Assembly: GCA_046155505.1 (NCBI GenBank)
Contig: JBJXFK010000084.1
Location: 1-22,403, forward strand
Source: JBJXFK01 sp046155505
Lineage (GTDB): Bacteria; Planctomycetota; Phycisphaerae; UBA1845; Fen-1342
DNA length: 22,403 bases
Direction of reading: 5' to 3'
Positions 16,458 to 22,403 of the stretch are shown in pieces. The position numbers and the translations under genes were made by a program. Below the pieces are notes generated by a model. That model made no database searches. It was not told the origin of the DNA and worked only from the letters and a program-made list of their open reading frames with translations. Every line of letters begins with the position of its first letter. Within the stretch, counting starts at the first letter, position 1.

Positions 16458-16485
16458 CATGCCGACGCCAACGGCCGTCGGCATG
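16458..16485 (+). repeat. AACGG-loop palindrome copy 4
   Basis: CATGCCGACG (16458-16467) and CGTCGGCATG (16476-16485) form a perfect 10-bp stem around CCAACGGC, followed by ACAC. It lies beyond the stop of the carbamoyltransferase gene at 16553 and may also act there as a terminator. Confidence 0.75.
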
Positions 16486-16552
16486 ACACCCGAGTTTGTG
16501 GCGCTGCCGCCATCGGTCACAGAGCTCCGAACGCTACGCGACGCGATTTCCG

Positions 16553-17584
16553 CTAACGCAGCACTTCCGCCAGCACCGCAGCCTGCGCCCACAGCCGATT
16601 CTCCGCCTGATCGACAACCACACAGCGCCGGTCGTCGAGGGCCGCATCGGCGATCACAACGTTGCGCCGCACCGGCAGACAATGCATCAGAATCGTCCGA
16701 TCGGTGGCGAGGTGCGCCGGCGTCACCATCCAGTCGGCGTGTTGTGCGAAGCTCGCGTTCTGCTCGCCGGGCTTGCCGTACAACTGCGCCGCGCCCCAGC
16801 TCTTCACGTACACGACTTCCGCATCGCGACACGCCGCGCGTTGATCGTGGGTCAGTTCGACGCTGCCGCCGGTCTGCGCGGCGAGCCGCCTCGTCTCGTC
16901 AAGCACGCGCGGGCTCAGGTCATAACCCGGCGGATGCGCAATCGTCAGTTGCATTCCCGCCGCCGCCGACATTAGCACCGCCGAATTCGGCACGGCCATC
17001 GGCACGGCCTTCGCCTGCGGCGCCCACGTGAGCGTGAACCGACGCCTCGCGGTCGTCCCGCATCGCTCACGCACGGTCAACCAGTCGGCCAGCGCCTGGC
17101 ACGGATGCTCGGTCGCCGATTCCATATTGATCAGCGGCACCGTCGCTTGCGCGGCGAATGCCCGCATGAGCGCGTCCTGCTCGTCTTCCGCCGCGCTCTT
17201 GAGCTGCGCGAACGTACGTACCGCGAGCGCATCGCAATAGCGCGACAGCACCGGGGCTGCTTCGCGAATGTGCTCGGCCGCTCCCTCGTTCATCACCACA
17301 CCGTCGCGATGTTCAAGCTGCCATGTATCGCCGCCGACATTCAGGCAAATCGCGTGCCCGCCGAAGCGGAGCATCGCGGCCTCGAACGAGGTTCGGGTGC
17401 GCAGCGACGGGTTGAAGAACACCATGCCGAGAATGCGGTCGGAAATGTGCGCGCGGGCACGTTCGAGGGCCGGCCCGTCGTGTGCTTTCAAGCGCGCCGC
17501 GAAGTCGATGATCGCCGCGAGCCGCTCGGGGTCGTGGTCGAAAAATGAGATGAACAGCGAGCGTGGGTCGGCGTTTGGGTTCAT
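16553..17584 (-). CDS. argF': N-succinyl-/N-acetylornithine carbamoyltransferase (ArgF'-type)
   Basis: The 343-residue protein belongs to the transcarbamylase family, which transfers a carbamoyl group from carbamoyl phosphate to the ornithine amino group in arginine synthesis. It has the carbamoyl phosphate motif FFNPSLRTRTSFE (SLRTR at 60-64), HPCQALADW (H160) and MHCLPVRRN (C302). Blocks LTWAPQAKAVPMAVPNS, HPPGYDLSP and YVKSWGA match the acylornithine branch (Xanthomonas AOTCase, Bacteroides SOTCase) rather than ordinary ornithine carbamoyltransferase. The residue at the position of AOTCase Glu92 is Ala103, in MNEGAAEH. Changing Glu92 to small residues or Pro is reported to shift Xanthomonas AOTCase to succinylornithine, so succinylornithine is the likelier substrate here. 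The start was set by alignment to the family. Upstream codons have no support. Confidence 0.85.
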   Translation of the reverse strand: MNPNADPRSLFISFFDHDPERLAAIIDFAARLKAHDGPALERARAHISDRILGMVFFNPSLRTRTSFEAAMLRFGGHAICLNVGGDTWQLEHRDGVVMNEGAAEHIREAAPVLSRYCDALAVRTFAQLKSAAEDEQDALMRAFAAQATVPLINMESATEHPCQALADWLTVRERCGTTARRRFTLTWAPQAKAVPMAVPNSAVLMSAAAGMQLTIAHPPGYDLSPRVLDETRRLAAQTGGSVELTHDQRAACRDAEVVYVKSWGAAQLYGKPGEQNASFAQHADWMVTPAHLATDRTILMHCLPVRRNVVIADAALDDRRCVVVDQAENRLWAQAAVLAEVLR

Positions 17585-17644
17585 TGCTGACGGAAGTTTA
17601 CACCGTCGCGGCGTGCGTGTGCGACAGCTCGCTCCGCTCGCCAG

Positions 17645-17667
17645 CACTCGCTCGCGCGTCGCGTTCG
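17645..17667 (-). repeat. Module A copy 3 (inverted)
   Basis: Its reverse complement begins CGAACGCGACGC and ends GAGCGAGTG, matching the permease-end copy at 2261 in 18 of 21 positions. Confidence 0.5.
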
Positions 17668-17700
17668 GATCGCTGGCGCGAGGCGGTCAACGTTAGCATC

Positions 17701-17728
17701 CGAACCCCGAACGCGAGCGAGCAGAGTA
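17701..17728 (+). repeat. Module A copy 4
   Basis: A 28-base unit beginning CGAACCCCGAAC and ending GAGCAGAGTA, very close to the copy at 10596, and 18 bases before an AACGG-loop palindrome, as at that locus in reverse order. Confidence 0.65.
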
Positions 17729-17745
17729 AACCGCCGCCGCAGACG

Positions 17746-17773
17746 CATGCTGACGCGAACGGCCGTCGGCGTG
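17746..17773 (+). repeat. AACGG-loop palindrome copy 5
   Basis: CATGCTGACG (17746-17755) and CGTCGGCGTG (17764-17773) pair over 10 positions with two G-T pairs around CGAACGGC, followed by GCAC. The open frame that could extend the methyltransferase upstream begins inside this palindrome. Confidence 0.7.
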
Positions 17774-17828
17774 GCACCCAACGCCGACACCACACCTTAT
17801 CGCCGCTTTTTCGAATACCAACCAAACG

Positions 17829-17852
17829 GCGGGCGATGCCCACCCTACGCGC
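17829..17852 (-). repeat. GTAGGGTGGGC-type intergenic repeat, copy 1
   Basis: On the minus strand this reads GCGCGTAGGGTGGGCATCGC and onward. The first 22 bases are identical to 21225-21246. GGTGGGC and GCCCGCC pair around ATC with one G-T pair. Such strings are a widespread intergenic repeat type. Confidence 0.65.
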
Positions 17853-17899
17853 TGCAAATGCGAGTTGCCGCGCCGCCGCTCGTGCTGTCTCATGCCCCA

Positions 17900-18712
17900 A
17901 TGGAGCACCTCGAAGGCCGCATCTCTGTTCTCGCCGCGCTACAGGCGCATCACCGCCGCTTCCAGGCCATTCTCATCCGCCACGGCATGCACGCCGAAAA
18001 ATTGCAGGACGTGTTGCAAGCCGCCGAGGCGCGTGGCGTGCCCATCCGCTACGCCGACAACGCCGAACTCGACGCACTCGCCCACGGCACAACCCACGGC
18101 GGCGTGATCGCGATTTGCTCGGCAAAGCCGCGTACGACGACCGCCGAGTTGCTCGATCTCCTCGACACGCTCGACCGCCAGCGCGAGCCGCCGCTGCTTG
18201 TGCTGCTCGAAGGCGTCGATGACGCACGCAATCTCGGCTTTACGCTGCGCAGCGCCGACGCGCTCGGCGTTCATGCTGTACTGATCAAGAAACATCTGTG
18301 GGATTTCGATACGGTCGAGGTCGCGCGGCCGGCGTCGGGTGCATACGAGCGGTTGCCGCTCGTGCAGATCGACGACATCGAGCCGCTCGTCGCGATTCGC
18401 AAGCGCGGCGTGCTACTGTACGGCTGCATCGCCGCCGCCAAGCGGACAATGTACGAGCGAAATCTCGCGCAGGGCGTGCTCCTCGCCATCGGCGGCGAAA
18501 AACGCGGGCTGAGCGGTGCGGTGCGGTCGATCTGCGACGGGTTTTTGACGATTCCCAGTAAGCCGGGAGCGTCGTCGCTCTCGCTCTCGCACGCGGCGAG
18601 CATTGTCATGGCTGAAGCGATGCGGCAGCGGCTGGAGCAATCGCAAACCGCTCCGAGAATGCGAGGGACCGGTGCCGCTGAGCCGAACGCCGAGCGCGAG
18701 CGAGCGGGGTAG
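17900..18712 (+). CDS. SpoU/TrmH-family RNA 2'-O-ribose methyltransferase
   Basis: The 270-residue protein has a small N-terminal substrate-binding domain (about 1-90, MEHLEGRISVLAALQAHHRRF) typical of RlmB-like enzymes. The knotted SPOUT methyltransferase domain carries motif 1 LLEGVDDARNLGFTLRSAD (N111, R117), motif 2 LLAIGGEKRGLS (198-205) and motif 3 IPSKPGASSLSLSHA (218-232). It would methylate a ribose 2'-OH in rRNA or tRNA using S-adenosylmethionine. The usual SLNVS of motif 3 is SLSLS here. The open frame extends 51 codons upstream, but that part is read through repeats, so the ATG at 17900 is preferred despite lacking a Shine-Dalgarno site. The last nine residues (PNAERERAG) and part of the stop codon come from a module A repeat. 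Confidence 0.88.
   Translation: MEHLEGRISVLAALQAHHRRFQAILIRHGMHAEKLQDVLQAAEARGVPIRYADNAELDALAHGTTHGGVIAICSAKPRTTTAELLDLLDTLDRQREPPLLVLLEGVDDARNLGFTLRSADALGVHAVLIKKHLWDFDTVEVARPASGAYERLPLVQIDDIEPLVAIRKRGVLLYGCIAAAKRTMYERNLAQGVLLAIGGEKRGLSGAVRSICDGFLTIPSKPGASSLSLSHAASIVMAEAMRQRLEQSQTAPRMRGTGAAEPNAERERAG
18684..18711 (+). repeat. Module A copy 5, forming the 3' end of the methyltransferase gene
   Basis: A 28-base unit that differs from the spacer copy at 10596 only near base 6. It encodes the final residues PNAERERAG and the first two bases of the TAG stop. Confidence 0.7.
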
Positions 18713-18723
18713 CGTGCTCGCGC

Positions 18724-18753
18724 GAAGAAAGCAGCCGAGGGCGGCAGCTCCAC
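18724..18753 (-). repeat. AGGG-loop palindrome copy 4
   Basis: It shares the sequence from GAAGAAAGCAGCCG through AGGG with 10636-10665. Its right arm has lost one pairing position (CGGCAGC instead of CGGCTGC), then GCTCC-AC follows in a shifted register. Confidence 0.65.
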
Positions 18754-18779
18754 AAAACCGCGGAGGGCCGCGGTGCTCC
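18753..18779 (-). repeat. AGGG-loop palindrome copy 5
   Basis: ACCGCGG (18757-18763), AGGG, CCGCGGT (18768-18774) form a perfect 7-bp stem, followed by GCTCC. The stem sequence differs entirely from copy 1 while loop and tail are kept. A further half copy, CCGCGGTGCTCCATG, follows at 18787-18801. Confidence 0.7.
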
Positions 18780-18917
18780 TAAGAAACCGCGGTGCTCCAT
18801 GCCTGCGGCTCGTCTCCAGCGCGATTGAGAATCCGCCCCGTTGCGGGTCTAATGCGTTCAGGCGACCCGAACGAGCCGCTCGGCCGATCGTCGCCCCTGT
18901 CTCGCGCGAGTCACGTT

Positions 18918-20114
18918 GTGAAGATTCTCGTTGCCTGCAAGCTGCCCGAGTTCGCGATCGAAGAGCTGCAAGCGCTCGGCAGCGATGTCATCGTCGCACC
19001 GACCATCACCACCGAACAACTCGTCACGGCCATTCGCGACGTGAACATCCTGGTCGTTCGCCGCAATCGCGTGACTGCCGAAGTCTTGCACGCCCAGCGG
19101 CAACTGCAAATGATCCTCCGCGCCGGCACCGACGTGACCAACATCGCGATCGAAGAGGCGTCCGCGCAGGGCGTGTTCGTCGTCCGCTGTCCGAACAGAG
19201 ATTCCGTCGCCGTCGCCGAGATGGCCTTCACCCTGCTGCTCGCGCTGGACCGCCGCCTGCCCGACGCAATCGCCGCGGCCCGCAGCGGCAACGCGACCCA
19301 GCGCGATGAAGTCGCCGATGCGCACGGTCTCGCCGGGGCGACGCTCGGCCTCGTCGGTTACGGCCCCACGCAACGCGAAATCGCCGCGCGAGCGCGGGCG
19401 TTCGGCATGAAGATTCTCAGTTGGTCGCCGTCGCTCAGCGGCGAGCAGGCGACCGACGACGAGTCGGTGCAATTCGTGAATTGGCCGCGTGAGCTGGCCG
19501 CGCGCAGCGACGCGGTGATCGTCTATGCCCCGCCGCACGAAGGCGAAGAGTTGCGCGCCGATGCCGAGTTGCTCGGTGCGATGCGCGAGCGGGCCGCGTT
19601 CGTCCACATCGGCGTGCCGGCCGCGATCTCGGAGAGCGCGATTGCCGACGCGATCGACCGCCGTCACATTCGCGTGGCGCTCGATTTGTTCTCGCCGCGC
19701 GAGACCGAGCGCGTGCGCTGCCCGCTGGCCGAGCGGCCCGATGTGCTCGCGACGTTCCGGCTTGCTGACCGCAGCCGCCACGCGAAGCACTCGATCGCCA
19801 CCGAAGTTGTATCCGTCGTGCGGCAGTTTCTGGTCAGTGGCACCGTTGCGAACTGCGTCAATTTACTCGAACGCAGTCCCGCGACCTGGCAGCTTGTCCT
19901 GCGGCTGCGCGACGCGGTGGGCGTGATGGCCAGCATCATGGACGCGGTTCGGGCCGATGGCGTCAACGCCGAAGAAATCACGAGTCGCGTTTTTGTCGGT
20001 GCCAGGGCGGCGTGGTGTACGATCGCGCTCGATGAGCGTCCGAGTGCCGAGGCCTTGCAGACTATTCGCGCGATTGAGGGCGTGCTACACTTGGAACTTC
20101 GGGCGGTAGTCTGA
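18918..20114 (+). CDS. D-3-phosphoglycerate dehydrogenase-like protein with ACT domain, catalytic residues lost
   Basis: The 398-residue product has the layout of SerA: an N-terminal substrate domain (KILVACKLPEFAIEEL, then RAGTDVTNIAIEEASAQGVFVV and VAEMAFTLLLALDRRLP), a Rossmann domain, and a C-terminal ACT domain (about 325-395, LVLRLRDAVGVMASIMDAVRADGVN). The dinucleotide motif is G-Y-G-P-T-Q, with Gln for the third Gly. The catalytic triad of SerA is replaced: Arg240 by Val233 (FVHIGVPAAIS), Glu269 by Arg261 (ALDLFSPRE), His292 by Arg281 (ATFRLADRS). It is therefore probably inactive as a dehydrogenase and could be a sensor or regulatory relative. Start uncertain: GTG at 18918 fits the family N-terminus, while an ATG at 18852 is possible. 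No clear Shine-Dalgarno site exists for either. Confidence 0.75.
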   Translation: MKILVACKLPEFAIEELQALGSDVIVAPTITTEQLVTAIRDVNILVVRRNRVTAEVLHAQRQLQMILRAGTDVTNIAIEEASAQGVFVVRCPNRDSVAVAEMAFTLLLALDRRLPDAIAAARSGNATQRDEVADAHGLAGATLGLVGYGPTQREIAARARAFGMKILSWSPSLSGEQATDDESVQFVNWPRELAARSDAVIVYAPPHEGEELRADAELLGAMRERAAFVHIGVPAAISESAIADAIDRRHIRVALDLFSPRETERVRCPLAERPDVLATFRLADRSRHAKHSIATEVVSVVRQFLVSGTVANCVNLLERSPATWQLVLRLRDAVGVMASIMDAVRADGVNAEEITSRVFVGARAAWCTIALDERPSAEALQTIRAIEGVLHLELRAVV

Positions 20115-20180
20115 CGCGAACGGGTCACGCGGGCAGCCGCAACCGATTCGCACCTCGCGTGTATCAAGCTGTGGGACCGG

Positions 20181-21224
20181 ATGCGACTGACCACTCTTCC
20201 ATCTCATTTCGCGCGACTCGCGCTGATGATCGTTGCGCTGGCATGGCCTGTGGGCATGTGCGCTGGGCAGGATTCCACGAAGCCCAATCCGTTTGAGCAT
20301 GTGCGGGCTGAGATGGTCGCCGACCGCAATGTGCATACGCCGGCCCAGCCGCTGCGCGTGCGTTTTTCGCTCATCAACACTGGTGACGACATCGTCGACA
20401 TTCCCGTCATTCGCGACGCCGCCGATCAATCAGTCACGCTGCCGCTGAATCTGGTTTTTGGCGAAGCGAGCGATCCTTCGCTGGTCGTTTCTTACGAAAT
20501 CGACAAGCCGACCGTTCTCCGGCCGCCGTCGCCGATCGAGGGCACCGCGGGCACGTTGCGGCTCGCAGCTCGATCAAGTGTCGGCGTCGAAGTCGACCTG
20601 CGCGGCATCGGCAAGCTGATGCGATACTCCGGCACGCACAAGGTCGAGTGGAAGCCGCTCGGCGGCAAGATCTCGGCGGCGACGATTGAGCTGCGTACGG
20701 AGCCGCGCAAGGCTGCGATTCTGGTGACCGATCTGGGCAAGATCAATATTCAATTGGCATACGACACGGCCCCGCGCAATGTTGAAAACTTCCTGGAGTT
20801 GGTGCGACAGAAATTCTACGACGGGCTGACGTTTCATCGGCTCGTGTCCAACTACATCGTGCAAGGCGGCTCGCCGACCGCTGCCAGCAACGGTACGCGG
20901 CCCGACGGTCGCTTCTTCGGTGCCGAGTTTTCGAGCCAGCCGTTCGAGACCGGCACGGTCGCGATGGCCCTGCGCGGCAGCGACCCGAACTCGGCCAGTT
21001 GTCAGTTTTTCATCTCGCTCGCTCGACTCGAAGAGCTCGATCGCAAGTACACCATCGTCGGCACCGCCCGCGACGATGAGAGTCTGCGCACGTTGCAAGC
21101 CATCAACGAGCAGGCGACCAACGAGAAAGACCGCCCACTGCGCCCGCTGGTTATCCGTTACATATCGCTGATCGATAGTGACGTGATAGACGCCCCGCGT
21201 GTCGAGGCGGCCATCCAGCCCTGA
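20181..21224 (+). CDS. Secreted cyclophilin-type peptidyl-prolyl isomerase
   Basis: The 347-residue product has a signal peptide (about 1-29, ending CAGQ). A beta-rich N-terminal domain follows (about 38-172, VRAEMVADRNVHTPAQPLRVRFSLINTGDD), like the intracellular-protease-inhibitor or Ig-like modules of planctomycete proteins. The cyclophilin domain spans about 176-330. Catalytic positions are visible: FHRLVSNYIVQGG (R220, Q228) and SASCQFFISL (Q275, F277). The Trp that binds cyclosporin in human cyclophilin A is Leu in EELDRKYTIVG. It would assist folding outside the cytoplasm by cis-trans isomerisation of proline bonds. The gene follows the SerA-like gene by 66 bases in the same direction, with no terminator between, so co-transcription is possible. 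Confidence 0.9.
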   Translation: MRLTTLPSHFARLALMIVALAWPVGMCAGQDSTKPNPFEHVRAEMVADRNVHTPAQPLRVRFSLINTGDDIVDIPVIRDAADQSVTLPLNLVFGEASDPSLVVSYEIDKPTVLRPPSPIEGTAGTLRLAARSSVGVEVDLRGIGKLMRYSGTHKVEWKPLGGKISAATIELRTEPRKAAILVTDLGKINIQLAYDTAPRNVENFLELVRQKFYDGLTFHRLVSNYIVQGGSPTAASNGTRPDGRFFGAEFSSQPFETGTVAMALRGSDPNSASCQFFISLARLEELDRKYTIVGTARDDESLRTLQAINEQATNEKDRPLRPLVIRYISLIDSDVIDAPRVEAAIQP

Positions 21225-21247
21225 GCGCGTAGGGTGGGCATCGCCCC
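21225..21247 (+). repeat. GTAGGGTGGGC-type intergenic repeat, copy 2, apparently interrupted
   Basis: Bases 21225-21246 are identical to the complement of 17831-17852. The right half of the palindrome is lost after GCCCC, exactly where sequence leading into the insertion element begins. Confidence 0.6.
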
Positions 21248-22403
21248 ATAAGCGTTAACTTAAGGATGGCCAGTTTGCGGTCGGTGCGGTAGCCTTCGAT
21301 GCATGAACGCCATGGAAGGCACAACCAGAGCGGACGAATGGAAACTCCTGAAACGCCATTTCCCGGTCGGCTGGAAGGCCGCCGCTCGCTCGCTTGGCGC
21401 GATGCGACGCGCACGCGGCATGCGCGACCCCGGCACGCTCCTGCGCTGCCTGCTCGTCCATCTCGCCGAAGGCTGCTCGTTGATCGAAGCCGCCGCGCGA
21501 ATTCGCAGTCATGGATGGGCCAGTATCTCCGCCGTCGCACTTTTCAAACGCTTGCGCTCATCCGAAGAGTGGCTGCGCTGGCTGGCCGAACAGTTGTGGC
21601 GGCAAGCTCGACCCGCACCGGCGGTGAAGGGCCGGCGGGTGCGCGCCGTCGATGCGACCACAGTCAACGAGCCGGGGCGAACCGGCAGTCTCTGGCGCGT
21701 GCATTTCTCGCTGAATCTGGCCGATCTGCGCTGCGATTACTTTCAAGTCACGACGCCTGCTCAGGGCGAGCGATTTCAAGGCGTGCCGGTAGAGCCCGGC
21801 GATTTACTGCTGGGCGATCGCGCTTATGGCCGGCCGCCGGGAGTGGCGCACGTCTGCAGCGCGGGCGGCGATGTGCTGGTGCGAATCAATCTGCGTATGC
21901 TGCCGCTGTTCGGTCAAGGCGGGCGGCGAGTGAACATTTTGTCGCGGCTGCGCGCGCTGCGGGTGGGCGAGGTTCGCGCTTGGCCGGCGTGGGTGCATAC
22001 CGGGACCGGTCGTGTGGCGGGGCGACTGGTGGCGATCAAGCGCGGCGCGATCGCGGCGCGCAAGGCGCAAGAGCGATTGAAGCGTCGCTGCTCACGGCAG
22101 CAGCGCACGCTCTCGGCCGCGGCGACGGAGGCGGCGCAATACACGTTTGTTTGGACGTCGCTGCCGGAGTCGGAGCATTCGGCCGAGTCGGTGATGGAGT
22201 TGTATCGGCTGCGTTGGCAGATCGAGTTGACGTTCAAGCGGCTGAAGTCGCTGATGGGGTTTGGGCGTTTGCCCAAACAGAGCGATGCGAGCGCTCGCGC
22301 GTGGCTGCACGGGAAGTTGTTTTTGGCGTTGTTGACGGAGAAATTGATCGAGGAAGCGAGTCTTTTTTCCCCCTGGGGATACGACCTGGCGGACGCGGCG
22401 GAG
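21248..22403 (+). mobile_element. IS4-family insertion sequence, right part beyond the window
   Basis: The element is inferred from the transposase gene. The left boundary is placed where the upstream repeat breaks off and AT-richer sequence (ATAAGCGTTAACTTAAGG, 21248-21265) starts. The terminal inverted repeats and the target duplication cannot be checked because the right end is not in the window. Confidence 0.6.
21303..22403 (+). CDS. IS4-family transposase (DDE), C-terminus cut by window end
   Basis: The frame is open from ATG at 21303 to the last base, 367 codons without a stop. The three acidic catalytic residues are in IS4-like context: D117 in VRAVDATTVNEPG, D172 in GDLLLGDRAYG and E308 in YRLRWQIELTFKRLK, the last giving the Y-x2-R-x3-E-x6-K signature of IS4 enzymes. 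Insertion of a long beta-rich stretch between the second D and the E is normal for the family. It encodes the protein that cuts and rejoins the element. There is no internal frameshift, so the copy is potentially intact. A second ATG 9 bases downstream is equally possible as the start. Confidence 0.9.
   Translation, partial: MNAMEGTTRADEWKLLKRHFPVGWKAAARSLGAMRRARGMRDPGTLLRCLLVHLAEGCSLIEAAARIRSHGWASISAVALFKRLRSSEEWLRWLAEQLWRQARPAPAVKGRRVRAVDATTVNEPGRTGSLWRVHFSLNLADLRCDYFQVTTPAQGERFQGVPVEPGDLLLGDRAYGRPPGVAHVCSAGGDVLVRINLRMLPLFGQGGRRVNILSRLRALRVGEVRAWPAWVHTGTGRVAGRLVAIKRGAIAARKAQERLKRRCSRQQRTLSAAATEAAQYTFVWTSLPESEHSAESVMELYRLRWQIELTFKRLKSLMGFGRLPKQSDASARAWLHGKLFLALLTEKLIEEASLFSPWGYDLADAAE

Noticed and set aside
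17747..17899. Upstream extension of the methyltransferase by 51 codons
   Set aside because: The extension translates an AACGG-loop palindrome and a GTAGGGTGGGC repeat, and family members start near MEHLEGR.

Overview
The window is a GC-rich stretch of bacterial chromosome. Gene content points to the Planctomycetota, probably a Phycisphaerae-like lineage. The evidence is an ABC-2 permease fused to a CPBP intramembrane protease, two secreted proteins ending in a Cys-bounded pair of dockerin-like calcium repeats (GDVDGDGxVDLxDLxxLL), an ECF sigma factor followed by a single-span membrane protein, and a cytochrome b562-like periplasmic protein. This placement is inferred from family knowledge; there is no rRNA gene in the window.

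Layout. 1-102 is the tail of a probable ABC transporter ATPase, overlapping the permease/protease gene (65-2284), which converges on an uncharacterised conserved gene (2349-3350, minus). A cytochrome b562-like gene (3548-4099, minus) diverges from a secreted beta-propeller protein with a dockerin-like tail (4280-6820). After a 433-base gene-free stretch come a secreted helical LTxxQ-like protein (7254-8276, minus) and a duplicated ABC-F ATPase (8536-10476). Then follow a repeat-rich spacer, a secreted hydrolase with the second dockerin-like tail (10767-12881, minus) and a membrane PIN-TRAM protein (13170-14258, minus). The ECF sigma factor and its membrane partner (14556-16326) end at a strong terminator. 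Next are an ArgF'-type acylornithine carbamoyltransferase (16553-17584, minus), a SpoU-type RNA methyltransferase (17900-18712), a phosphoglycerate-dehydrogenase-like protein that lacks all three catalytic residues but keeps an ACT domain (18918-20114), and a secreted cyclophilin (20181-21224). The right edge is an IS4-family insertion sequence whose transposase is cut by the window end.

Most genes are housekeeping or cell-surface functions without a shared pathway. I see no defence island, CRISPR array, prophage or biosynthetic cluster. The most unusual feature is in the spacers. At least three families of short imperfect palindromes are dispersed there. One (five copies) keeps an AACGG loop and CATG ends while both arms of the stem change together. 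A second (five copies) keeps an AGGG loop and a GCTCC tail with different stems. A third, roughly 24-28 bases long, occurs five times, and two of those copies supply the last codons and stop of the permease and of the methyltransferase. Several copies also sit where terminators are expected. These look like REP/REPIN-type mobile palindromes reused as terminators and gene ends. That is an inference from the copies visible here.
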